64,000 bases of DNA from Pseudomonas sp. HAR-UPW-AIA-41 (GTDB lineage Bacteria; Pseudomonadota; Gammaproteobacteria; Pseudomonadales; Pseudomonadaceae). A model generated the notes under the pieces. It made no database searches. It saw only the letters and a program-made list of their open reading frames with translations, and was not told the DNA's origin. Location of the stretch: assembly GCF_002304225.1 (NCBI RefSeq), contig NZ_NSLB01000002.1:248001-312000 (forward strand), written 5' to 3'. Made by a program: the position numbers and the translations under genes. Positions within the stretch are counted from its first letter, which is position 1; every line of letters begins with the position of its first letter. This document shows, piece by piece, positions 9,350-16,754 of this stretch.

Positions 9350-10690
9350 TTAGAACACGTACTGGGCACGCAGGGAGATGGCACGACCGTCATCATCGTC
9401 ATTGCCGGCAGCGAAGCGACCATTCTGCAGTTTGACGGTGTCTTCATTAGACTGAGTCATCAGATAATTAGCCGAGATCTTTACCGCCTCATTGGCGTAC
9501 CAGTTCACACCCAGAGTGTGCACTTTGGCCTCGCTCTCATTGATGGCGACACCACCTACAGTAGCCATGGTCTGATCGTCTTCGACGTTCAGATTGTCAT
9601 AGCGGTAGAAGACCTCCCAAGCACCGTTGACCTTGTCAAACGGCTTAATGGCATCGAACTTAGCACCATCAAGCTTGTAGATGCGCGACTCACCGGTCAG
9701 GGTATAGGCCAGCTGCATGTTATAGCCGGTGGCCTCACGATCACCGTTGGTGTTGTAGCCGCTCAGATCACGCTTGAGGTACTCACTCTGCACCGAGAAC
9801 GGGCCGGTCATGTAAGCGAATTCCAGGCCTACGACACTGTCATCCTCAAAACCGCCGGTAACACCAGCGTCAGCTGGAGCAAGAATCAGTTGATCCGAGT
9901 TGGCTTGGTTCTCGGAAACACCACGCACGCCCAAACGGCTGCGAATACGGCCGTCAAACTTGGTGCCATCACTTTCGTTACCATAGCTGCGGGTTGCGTA
10001 ATCCACACCAAAGTGCAGAACCTCTGTTTCGCTAACAATCGGAGCAACCACACCACGCATGAAGTAGCTATTGACGTCCTTGCCATCCTCATCTTCGAGG
10101 TAAACACCGGAATCCTGCTGCTGGAGGCTAGCCGAACCGTAGAACATGCCGCCGTAGGTGCCATTGACCTGAACGCCCATACCGTTCTCGTGATCCGTGG
10201 TCCAGGAAGCCAGGTCCAGAACCGGCGAGCGCTCAATCGCAGTTACCCACTTGGAGCTGGTAGCCTTTTCCAGGCTGTAATCCGGATCGAAGCGCCCCAT
10301 GCGGATATTGATCGGAGAGAAGCCGGTATAGGTGATGGTGGCTTCATCAAACTTGTTTTCGTTACCACGGTTGTCGGTAAAGTCGTAGTTGATCTGGTAA
10401 CGCCAATCTTTGTAGTTACCGCCGATTTCGATCTGTGCACGACGGAAATAGGCTTCGTTGGCAGATTCGTTATTGGTGGTATAGAAACCATCGAACTGAT
10501 CGAAGTCAGCCTGAATACGGCCGCCCAGTTTGAAGCTGTACTGCTTGTCGGTGGTGGCTACTTCCAGACCGCTCTTGGTCTTGATCACGATATCGGTGCC
10601 ATCGGTGGTCACGGTACCGGCCATGGCCTGGGCCGAAACGGCCAGTGCCAGAGCGCTGGCGGCAAAACCGGCAAACTGCTTACGCATCAT
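9350..10690 (-). CDS. Phosphate/polyphosphate-selective porin, OprP/OprO family
   Basis: 446 residues. A signal peptide (MRKQFAGFAASALALAVSAQAMAG) is followed by TVTTDGTDIVIKTKSG, the OprP/OprO opening, then KLGGRIQADFDQFDG, AYFRRAQIEIGG, LEKATSSKWVTAIER and LAYTLTGESRIYKLDGAKFD, all close to OprP/OprO. It ends in SLRAQYVF with the terminal Phe of outer-membrane barrels. OprP carries phosphate and OprO pyro/polyphosphate; I cannot say which this is. Two adjacent ATGs (10690, 10687) give nearly equal starts. A PHO box about 105 bases upstream predicts PhoB control, and a strong terminator closes the unit. Confidence 0.9.
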   Translation of the reverse strand: MMRKQFAGFAASALALAVSAQAMAGTVTTDGTDIVIKTKSGLEVATTDKQYSFKLGGRIQADFDQFDGFYTTNNESANEAYFRRAQIEIGGNYKDWRYQINYDFTDNRGNENKFDEATITYTGFSPINIRMGRFDPDYSLEKATSSKWVTAIERSPVLDLASWTTDHENGMGVQVNGTYGGMFYGSASLQQQDSGVYLEDEDGKDVNSYFMRGVVAPIVSETEVLHFGVDYATRSYGNESDGTKFDGRIRSRLGVRGVSENQANSDQLILAPADAGVTGGFEDDSVVGLEFAYMTGPFSVQSEYLKRDLSGYNTNGDREATGYNMQLAYTLTGESRIYKLDGAKFDAIKPFDKVNGAWEVFYRYDNLNVEDDQTMATVGGVAINESEAKVHTLGVNWYANEAVKISANYLMTQSNEDTVKLQNGRFAAGNDDDDGRAISLRAQYVF

Positions 10691-10796
10691 CGAGGATTCC
10701 CCTAATTGGTCTTTGCGTTCAAAAACACGCGGGCTTTGCCCTGCGGTGTTGGAGGGGAATCTTGGCGGGGGGTTATTTCAGCTCAGTTGCTTTTAG

Positions 10797-10814
10797 ATGA
10801 AAGTTCCATGACAG
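10797..10814 (-). promoter_or_regulatory. PHO box (PhoB binding site) upstream of the porin
   Basis: On the minus strand the site reads CTGTCAT-GGAA-CTTTCAT, two 7-bp direct repeats with the 11-bp period of the PhoB consensus and one mismatch in 14 conserved positions. It lies 107 bases upstream of the porin start codon, as expected for an OprP/OprO-type gene induced by phosphate starvation. Confidence 0.88.
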
Positions 10815-10904
10815 AGGAACTTTTTTATTACCAAAAAAACGGATCAGAAAAAGAGGTCTCGATGTGCCAGCGAAACCTCTCCAAATGCCTTGAAACGACT
10901 GTTT

Positions 10905-11504
10905 TCAAGCCATAGAACGCCAGCGCCTGGCTATCCAGAAATCCAGACTGAACCAGCGCCCTGCACCCGTGAAGAAGAGCGTCACCAACATCACCAGATA
11001 CGTGGCGGCAAACTCGATGCCGTTGTTCAGCACCACAAACTTGCCACTGCTCGTCAGCCAGTCGTAGTTGCCGTGCTCCTTGAGCAATGCCCTGGCCCGC
11101 TCGATTTTCTCCACCGAGGCCAGCACCCGCTCATTGGCAAAGGGTGCCGAAGGATCAGCTATCGCCTGCCAGCCATAGGGCCAATGCACCGCGACAATGG
11201 CGACCAGCATGGTGATGATCAGCGGAATGCTCACCCAGCGTACAGCCAGGCCGAATAGCAGCAGAATCGCCCCACCCGCCTCGGTCAGTGCCGCCAGCCA
11301 GGCCAACAGCTCAGGAAATGGCAACCCCAAGCCCCAGTCGGGGTTACCGAACCAGGCGATGGTTGAAGGCATGTCCGCCAGCTTGTGCATACCCGCCATC
11401 CAGAAAATTGGTACTAGATAAAGGCGCAACAGCAACGGGCCGAGAAAGTCGAGACGACGGGTAGCATCCAGGCCATCCTGGAAGCGATTGAGCAGTTTCA
11501 GCAT
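10905..11504 (-). CDS. hvfX: DoxX family membrane protein, HvfX type
   Basis: 199 residues, four hydrophobic helices (around LLLRLYLVPIFWMAGMHKL, LLAWLAALTEAGGAILLLFGLAV, IPLIITMLVAIVAVHW and FAATYLVMLVTLFFTG) in the DoxX fold. A basic tail (WIARRWRSMA) ends the protein. DoxX proteins accompany hvfA-hvfB-hvfC-type copper RiPP loci, where they are named HvfX; the exact role is not established, but membrane redox or transport functions are suspected. It is the last gene of the cluster, 39 bases after hvfC. Confidence 0.85.
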   Translation of the reverse strand: MLKLLNRFQDGLDATRRLDFLGPLLLRLYLVPIFWMAGMHKLADMPSTIAWFGNPDWGLGLPFPELLAWLAALTEAGGAILLLFGLAVRWVSIPLIITMLVAIVAVHWPYGWQAIADPSAPFANERVLASVEKIERARALLKEHGNYDWLTSSGKFVVLNNGIEFAATYLVMLVTLFFTGAGRWFSLDFWIARRWRSMA

Positions 11505-11543
11505 GAAAATCTCCAGTAGTCAGGCGCCAAGGCGCCTGAGCGT

Positions 11544-12248
11544 TCAGCGGGTCGGAGGAAACCAGATGTCCTGGCGCTGCCAGTCATCCAGCAGTGCCTG
11601 GGCATGAGTGAAATAGGGTTCATCAGCCGCAATACCGCTGGCATCGGCCAAAGCAAGTAATGCCGGCGCACTCGCCTCACCCGCCTGCAGGCGCAGAGCC
11701 AGGTGATAGGCGAACGGCGAGAGTTGCTGGAAGCGCACCTTGTCCGAGCGATCGCGCCAGGCCAGCAGGCAGGTCGGCTCGGCTGGTGCTTGCTGGGGAC
11801 TGTACTCAGCGCTCAGACGCTGCACTGGCCAGGCGTATGCCAACGGCCAGGCCAGCGGCGACCAGCCTTGTGCGGGCAATTCGGCCTCCGCCACATCCAG
11901 CTCAAGCTCGACCCGCTCGTAATGCGCCAGTTCGATGAGAAACGGCGGATCATCCGCTTCGGCAACGAAGCCGTGCTGCAACCAGCCGACAAACTCCGCG
12001 CCGATCTCGAGGAAATACGGCGTGGCGCAGCGGTGTCCGGCAATGAAACTGCGCACCAGGCGCTGCCAGCGCGCATCGTCGAACAGCCGGCGCAGCACCG
12101 GAAAACCGCTGCTGAGAAAGCTCTCGATGTTGTTGAAGAACAGGCCTTCGTAGACCGCCATGCGCTCGGCGGTGATGCCCGGTAACAGCGCCTGCGACTC
12201 GGGCTGACGAATGCGCGCGGCGAAGGCCAGCTGGTCACGCTCGCTCAT
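11544..12248 (-). CDS. hvfC: HvfC-type RiPP maturation protein (DUF2063)
   Basis: 234 residues with the DUF2063 N-terminal domain (FAARIRQPESQALLPGI, then RMAVYEGLFFNNIESFLSSGFPVLRRL, and RSFIAGHRCATPYFLEI). DUF2063 proteins are partners of MNIO/DUF692 maturases (like MbnC with MbnB) and deliver or position the precursor peptide. The frame is open for 107 codons further upstream inside hvfB, but the start at 12248 overlaps the hvfB stop by four bases and begins the conserved domain. Translationally coupled to hvfB. Confidence 0.88.
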   Translation of the reverse strand: MSERDQLAFAARIRQPESQALLPGITAERMAVYEGLFFNNIESFLSSGFPVLRRLFDDARWQRLVRSFIAGHRCATPYFLEIGAEFVGWLQHGFVAEADDPPFLIELAHYERVELELDVAEAELPAQGWSPLAWPLAYAWPVQRLSAEYSPQQAPAEPTCLLAWRDRSDKVRFQQLSPFAYHLALRLQAGEASAPALLALADASGIAADEPYFTHAQALLDDWQRQDIWFPPTR

Positions 12249-13072
12249 CGCCGGGCCTCCTGTTGCAGGGCGCGGATCTGCGCGACCTCGGCGTACAGCT
12301 CGGCCACCGGCGGGAAGTTGAAGTCGCGCTCCAGCAGAGTCGGGCGCACGCCATGCAGCGCGTAAGCCTGCCGAAGCAAAGCCCACACCGGGTCGCACAC
12401 CGGTGCACCGTGGGTGTCGATCTTCAGATCGGTCGCCTCGTCGTAATGTCCGGCCATGTGCAGATAGGCAATGCGCTCGCCCGGTATGGCCTGGATATAG
12501 GCCAGCGGGTCGAAGCTGAAATTGGTCGCGTTGACGTAGACGTTGTTGATGTCCAGCAGCAGCCGGCAATCCGCTTCGTCCAGCACCGCACGAATGAAGG
12601 TGGTCTCGTCCAGCTCGCCGGGCAGGCGCGCATAGGCCGAGACGTTTTCGATGATCAACGGCCGCTCCAGCACATCCTGCACGGTGCGAATGCGCGCGGC
12701 GACTCGTTGCACGGTTTGCGCAGTGAACGGCAACGGCATCAGGTCGTACAGCTGGCCCTCGTCGGCGCAGGCAGAGAGGTGCTCGCTATAACCACGGATG
12801 CGGTGCTCGTCGAGAAAAACCTTGATGGCCTTGAGCGGCCCGATATCAAGCGGCGCCACACCACCGAGGTTGAGAGACAGACCATGACAGAGAAACGGCA
12901 CGCGCTCGCTGAGGCTGCGCAGCTGGCGGGCAAAACGCCCGCCAACGCCGATCCAGTTTTCCGGGGCAATTTCAAGGAAATCCACCTGTCCCACGGCGCT
13001 GTCTGCCAGCGCCGCCAGCAGGCCGCGACGCAGGCCAAGGCCGGCGCCGCTGACAAACGACTGCATGGTCAT
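12245..13072 (-). CDS. hvfB: HvfB-type MNIO (DUF692) RiPP maturase
   Basis: 275 residues, full-length TIM-barrel DUF692 enzyme. In the HvfB/MbnB group these multinuclear iron oxidases convert Cys residues of a precursor peptide into oxazolone/thioamide pairs that bind Cu(I). Likely metal ligands are visible in order: FLCHGLSLNLGG, YSEHLSACAD, IENVSAYARLP, LLLDINNVYVN, YLHMAGHYD, KIDTHGAPVC and LLERDFNFPP. The start gives MTMQSFVSGAGLGLRRG, the expected first strand. It lies 12 bases after hvfA and overlaps hvfC by four bases, so substrate, enzyme and partner are one operon. Confidence 0.92.
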   Translation of the reverse strand: MTMQSFVSGAGLGLRRGLLAALADSAVGQVDFLEIAPENWIGVGGRFARQLRSLSERVPFLCHGLSLNLGGVAPLDIGPLKAIKVFLDEHRIRGYSEHLSACADEGQLYDLMPLPFTAQTVQRVAARIRTVQDVLERPLIIENVSAYARLPGELDETTFIRAVLDEADCRLLLDINNVYVNATNFSFDPLAYIQAIPGERIAYLHMAGHYDEATDLKIDTHGAPVCDPVWALLRQAYALHGVRPTLLERDFNFPPVAELYAEVAQIRALQQEARR

Positions 13073-13084
13073 GTCCCTATTGCC

Positions 13085-13390
13085 TTACTCGGCCTTCTCG
13101 GCACCACACTTGCCTTCGCCACACTTGCCTTCTTTGGCGGCCTTGCCTTCCTCACCGCAGCTGCCTTCTTTAGCTGCCTTGTCACCGCCACACTTGCCCT
13201 CTTCGGCTTTCATCTGCCCGCCGCACTTCCCCTCGCCACAGGAACCTTCATGGCCCTTTTCATGAGCAGCCAGGCTGTAGCCACTGCTCAGCTCCTGAGT
13301 GGCAAACGGGTTACTCGCTGCCGACGCAGAAGCAGCAGAGCCCAGCAAAGCGACGCCGAGGGTGACAACTACGGAATTCAGCTTATTCAT
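13085..13390 (-). CDS. hvfA: HvfA/bufferin-type Cys-rich RiPP precursor (predicted copper-binding)
   Basis: 101 residues. A Sec-type signal sequence (MNKLNSVVVTLGVALLGSAASASAA) leads to a low-complexity mature part with six Cys, at 51, 56, 67, 78, 90 and 95. Every Cys is in an EG[KS]CG motif: four EGKCG and two EGSCG. In Haemophilus HvfA such motifs are the modification sites of HvfBC and bind copper. The rest is Lys/Glu/Ala-rich spacer. The frame opens 18 codons earlier, but the signal peptide and a GGAG 7 bases before 13390 fix the start. First gene of hvfA-hvfB-hvfC-hvfX, behind an ECF-type promoter. Confidence 0.92.
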   Translation of the reverse strand: MNKLNSVVVTLGVALLGSAASASAASNPFATQELSSGYSLAAHEKGHEGSCGEGKCGGQMKAEEGKCGGDKAAKEGSCGEEGKAAKEGKCGEGKCGAEKAE

Positions 13391-13443
13391 ATAACGCTCC
13401 AGTGGTGATTCGCAGACAGGGCCGGCATGGCCCCTTCGCAACA

Positions 13444-13472
13444 CTAGACGCGGATGAAAAGCGAACGTTACA
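13444..13472 (-). promoter_or_regulatory. Candidate ECF-sigma promoter of the hvf operon
   Basis: On the minus strand TGTAAC (13472-13467) is followed after 16 bases by CGTCTAG (13450-13444). An AAC-containing -35 and a CGTC -10 at this spacing are characteristic of ECF-sigma promoters. It lies about 55 bases upstream of the hvfA start and downstream of the sigma/anti-sigma genes. Assignment to the adjacent sigma factor is inference. Confidence 0.6.
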
Positions 13473-13544
13473 GCCGATCACAAAAAGTTTTCGGTCGACT
13501 GTCACTTGGTACAGCAGGAGAGATTACAAGGTTCTGAGCGAAGC

Positions 13545-13775
13545 TCAGGGCTCACGCCGCTGCTGCGCCAAGCGCTCAGCCAGAGCGTCAAGCTCCGGGA
13601 TTGCGGCATCCGGCAGCTGACGCAATACATGCTGACTGACCTTCATCTGGCGTATGAAGCGCCGGCAATGGCGGCACATGGCCAGGTGAGCACGCACGCC
13701 CAGACGCTCGCGCAGGCTCAACTGGCCATCGAGGAAATCGCTGGAATGGGCAACCAGATCCTTGCAGCTCAGCAT
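13545..13775 (-). CDS. Zinc-binding anti-sigma factor (zf-HC2 type)
   Basis: 76 residues, a ZAS-type anti-sigma domain: Cys4, then HSSDFLDGQLS and the HxxxCxxC signature as His30, Cys34, Cys37 (AHLAMCRHC). There is no membrane segment, so this is a soluble anti-sigma factor that probably senses a thiol-reactive or metal signal through its zinc site. It overlaps the sigma gene by seven bases and lies directly upstream of the hvf operon. That it controls copper or oxidant induction of hvf is inference from position. Confidence 0.87.
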   Translation of the reverse strand: MLSCKDLVAHSSDFLDGQLSLRERLGVRAHLAMCRHCRRFIRQMKVSQHVLRQLPDAAIPELDALAERLAQQRREP

Positions 13776-14380
13776 TGGCCGGTCTCCTGAAAATGCTCGA
13801 GGGTGGCAAACACCTTGAGTCGTGCACGATGCAGCAGCACGCGGACATTGGAGAGCGAAAGCTCGAGAAGATTACAAATTTCCTCCAGCTCCAGTCCCTG
13901 CCGCTCGCGCAGCAGCAATACGCTGGCCTGCATCTCGGAAAGGCTGGCCAGGGTCTTTTCCAGACACTGGCGCAGCTGCTCCTCGCTGAGCAACGCTTCA
14001 GGCGAGTCTTCATGCCAGTCGTGCGGTGGTGTCTGCCAGTGGCCGTCAGCGGCAAAACGCTCAGCGCCAATGGTGCCGTGCGGACCGGGAAGGTCATCCA
14101 GCAGTACTTCGCGGCGGTTGTGCTTGAGACGGGTTTTGGCCGTGTTGGCCGTGATGGTCAGCAGCCAGGTTTTCAGACTACTGCGCTGCTGAAAGCCGTC
14201 GAGGTTGCGCACCACGGCCAGCCAGGCGTCCTGCACCACTTCGTCGGCATGACGACTGCCGACGATGGCATAGGCCACTGCACGCATGGCGCCCTGATAC
14301 CGTGTCACCAGCTCCTTGTACGCGCGCTGCTCGCCGGCCAGCAGGCGGGCGAGCAGTTCATCCTCGGTCTGATCCGCCAT
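13769..14380 (-). CDS. ECF-family RNA polymerase sigma factor
   Basis: 203 residues. Region 2 is seen in LVTRYQGAMRAVAYAIVGSRHADEVVQDAWLAVVRNLDGF and the following SSLKTWLLTITANTAKTRLK; region 4 in TLASLSEMQASVLLLRERQGLELEEICNLLELSLSNVRVLLHRAR. A roughly 35-residue linker joins them. Position equals that of PA3285 of P. aeruginosa, also next to a FabH-like gene. It starts seven bases after that gene and overlaps the anti-sigma gene. The likely target is the ECF-type promoter before hvfA; no such promoter is evident before its own operon. Confidence 0.93.
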   Translation of the reverse strand: MADQTEDELLARLLAGEQRAYKELVTRYQGAMRAVAYAIVGSRHADEVVQDAWLAVVRNLDGFQQRSSLKTWLLTITANTAKTRLKHNRREVLLDDLPGPHGTIGAERFAADGHWQTPPHDWHEDSPEALLSEEQLRQCLEKTLASLSEMQASVLLLRERQGLELEEICNLLELSLSNVRVLLHRARLKVFATLEHFQETGQC

Positions 14381-14387
14381 AGGCGGT

Positions 14388-15512
14388 TCAGGCCTTCTTG
14401 CGCAGAATCACACTACCTATGGAGTAGCCTGCACCGAAGGAGCTGAGCACGCCCAGCGCGCCAGCCGGCAGGTCATCCTGATATTTGTGCAGGGCGATTA
14501 CCGAACCGGCCGAACTGGTGTTGGCGTAGGTGTCGAGGATCACCGGAGCTTCATGCGGTTCGGCATCACGGCCGAGCAGTTTGCGCGCAATCAGCAGGTT
14601 CATGTTGAGGTTGGCCTGATGCAGCCAGAAGCGCTTGACGTCGGCGACGTTCAACTGGTTTTCCGCCAGGTGTGCGGCAATCAGTTCGGCCACCATCGGG
14701 CAGACATCCTTGAACACCTTGCGCCCTTCCTGAACAAACAGCTTGTCGCGGGCACCGATGCCTTCTTCCGCACAGCGGTTGAGGAAGCCGAAGTTGTTGC
14801 GGATATTGTTGGAGAACTGGGTAACCAGCTTGGTGCCGAGCACATCCCACTGATAGGCCGAGGTCGCCAGGTCGGCGCGCTCGATGATCACGGCAGTCGC
14901 CGCATCACCAAAGATGAAATGGCTGTCACGGTCGCGGAAGTTCAGGTGACCGGTGCAGATTTCCGGGTTGACCATGAGAATCGCCCGGGCCTGGCCGGTC
15001 TGCACCGCATTGGTGGCAGCCTGAATGCCGAAGGTGGCCGAGGAGCAGGCCACGTTCATGTCATAGGCCCAGCCATTGATGCCCAGTGCCGCCTGCACTT
15101 CCACGGCCACTGCCGGGTAGGCGCGCTGCGGGTTGGAACAGGCGAGAATCACGCCGTCGATATCGGCCGCCGTCTTGCCAGCCCGCTGCAGAGCTTCCCT
15201 GGCAGCGCCGACGGCCATCTCGCAGAGAATCGACCACTCTTCGTTGGGACGCTCCGGGATGCGCGGCGTCATGCGCTGCGGGTCGAGGATGCCCGCCTTG
15301 TCAATCACATAGCGGCTCTTGATCCCCGACGCCTTCTCGATGAACGCCTCGCTGGACTCACTCAGCGCCTCGACCTCACCGAGCTCGATCGCAGCGGCGT
15401 TATCGGCATTGAACTGTTGGACATAGGCATTGAAAGCCGTCACCAGCTCCGCGTTGGAGATGCTGTTGGCCGGGGTAAACAGACCGGTGCCACTGATTAC
15501 GACGTTGTGCAC
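14388..15512 (-). CDS. FabH-like beta-ketoacyl-ACP synthase III (PA3286 type)
   Basis: 374 residues, a thiolase-fold condensing enzyme. The Cys-His-Asn triad is visible: Cys in [11 protein letters not shown], His in [11 protein letters not shown] and Asn in [12 protein letters not shown], with closing [15 protein letters not shown]. It is longer than housekeeping FabH (about 320 residues) and resembles the P. aeruginosa PA3286 protein, reported to condense medium-chain acyl-CoA with malonyl-ACP, shunting beta-oxidation products into fatty acid synthesis. Seven bases separate it from the ECF sigma gene, so they probably share a transcript although no functional link is known. Confidence 0.88.
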   Translation of the reverse strand: MHNVVISGTGLFTPANSISNAELVTAFNAYVQQFNADNAAAIELGEVEALSESSEAFIEKASGIKSRYVIDKAGILDPQRMTPRIPERPNEEWSILCEMAVGAAREALQRAGKTAADIDGVILACSNPQRAYPAVAVEVQAALGINGWAYDMNVACSSATFGIQAATNAVQTGQARAILMVNPEICTGHLNFRDRDSHFIFGDAATAVIIERADLATSAYQWDVLGTKLVTQFSNNIRNNFGFLNRCAEEGIGARDKLFVQEGRKVFKDVCPMVAELIAAHLAENQLNVADVKRFWLHQANLNMNLLIARKLLGRDAEPHEAPVILDTYANTSSAGSVIALHKYQDDLPAGALGVLSSFGAGYSIGSVILRKKA

Positions 15513-15599
15513 GGACTTTCCTCTTTATTGTCATGGGCGCCCACGGCGGCCGGTTGCACATCACGCCTGCGGCCCGCAGCCCCAGGCAAAAATTCAGGC

Positions 15600-15637
15600 A
15601 ATGTTGCCGTACCACAGCACTGTGCGCTGGCAACATT
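15600..15637. promoter_or_regulatory. Nested dyad-symmetric element upstream of the FabH-like gene
   Basis: AATGTTGCC (15600-15608) and GGCAACATT (15629-15637) form a perfect 9-bp inverted repeat. Inside it CACAG/CTGTG (15613-15617, 15620-15624) is a second inverted repeat on exactly the same centre. It lies 88-125 bases upstream of the FabH-like start, and also downstream of the binding-protein gene, so it may be an operator or a weak hairpin terminator. Confidence 0.5.
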
Positions 15638-15760
15638 TGGCAAAGGATGGAGTTTGCCACAGCCACGACGCCACTGCCTGCTTGTCAGACAGATGCACAG
15701 CCGTTTAAGCCACACTTGGCCAGCAGGTATCTGCCGAACGATGCGGCATGCGGATCGGCC

Positions 15761-16540
15761 TCAGGGCTGCAAGAGAAGGTTCAACTGTTCGCGGTAGGCC
15801 GGGGACTCGCGTTGTCGCTGGATTTCCGCCCAAATCTGCTCGACCAGCTGCGGCTGATGCCGCTGCAACCGATGCGACAGCATCAGGTAGTAGGCCTTGG
15901 TCTCCAGCGGCAGGCTGGCCTTTTCGATCACCGCCGCCAGCTCGGCATTGCCCTCCAGCACATGATCGGCGCGCAGGGCCTGCAAGGCTACGGCCTGCAC
16001 CCGACGGGTAGCCAGCATGTACAGCAGGGCTTCAGGATCACGACTGCTCTCCACGACAGCGGCACCATGCAGGCGAAGGAAATCGACAATGGAGAAGCCA
16101 CTGAGCGTACCTATTGCCCCCTCCAACTGGCGGAACTCGCTGCCGTTCCAGCCCACCGCGTTGTCCTTGCGCGAATAGAGGGCGTAGACCTGTGTGTGCA
16201 GACGCTTGCTTTCATCGACCCGGCCGTCGCTGTCCAGGGGATAGACGCCATGCACAAGACGCTCGGGCATGTAGCTGGCGGCAAAGGCGCCATCGTAGGC
16301 ACCTTTTTCCAAGCCGGAGAGACAGCGCCGCCAGGGCACTGCCACCCAGCTGACCTGCAGATCGAGAGTCGCAGCCACCTGTTTGAGCAGCAGCAGATTA
16401 AGCCCGCTCCCGTCAGGCATCACCCAGGGGAAGGACTCCTTGTCTTCATAGCAAAAGGTCAGACTGGGTGACCGAGCTTCCTCGGCAACCACAGCAGGCA
16501 ATACCCCGTATAGCCACAACAGCAACAGCAAAAACCGCAT
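15761..16540 (-). CDS. Periplasmic substrate-binding protein (SBP_bac_3 family), orphan
   Basis: 259 residues with signal sequence MRFLLLLLWLYGVLPAVVA and the amino-acid-type binding fold: FCYEDKESFPWVMPDGSGLNLLLLKQVA, VAVPWRRCLSGLEKGAYDGAFAASY and a second lobe beginning near IGTLSGFSIVDFLR. No permease or ATPase gene adjoins it. Such lone proteins may serve a distant transporter or act as sensors; the ligand is unknown. The frame is open 20 codons earlier; the signal peptide sets the start at 16540. Confidence 0.8.
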   Translation of the reverse strand: MRFLLLLLWLYGVLPAVVAEEARSPSLTFCYEDKESFPWVMPDGSGLNLLLLKQVAATLDLQVSWVAVPWRRCLSGLEKGAYDGAFAASYMPERLVHGVYPLDSDGRVDESKRLHTQVYALYSRKDNAVGWNGSEFRQLEGAIGTLSGFSIVDFLRLHGAAVVESSRDPEALLYMLATRRVQAVALQALRADHVLEGNAELAAVIEKASLPLETKAYYLMLSHRLQRHQPQLVEQIWAEIQRQRESPAYREQLNLLLQP

Positions 16541-16754
16541 CCACGGCCCCCTTGCATCCCGCCCCATATCCCTTGGCACAGTATAGGCAGAGCGGGTCAT
16601 CGGCTGGCGATCGGCATTCCCGTTACAATCGCGCCTGCTTACCAGGGTCTAGGGTTACCACCAGACTCTCACTCGCGTGACCTGCCTATCCGCATTCACA
16701 GCGAACCACCCGGCCCCCGGTTACCACCGGCTGCCCGTTGCCAGGAACACACCC

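Noticed and set aside
14487..15797. 436-codon plus-strand frame opposite the FabH-like gene
   Set aside because: GC-rich antisense frame without domain or ribosome site; the minus strand shows an intact catalytic triad.
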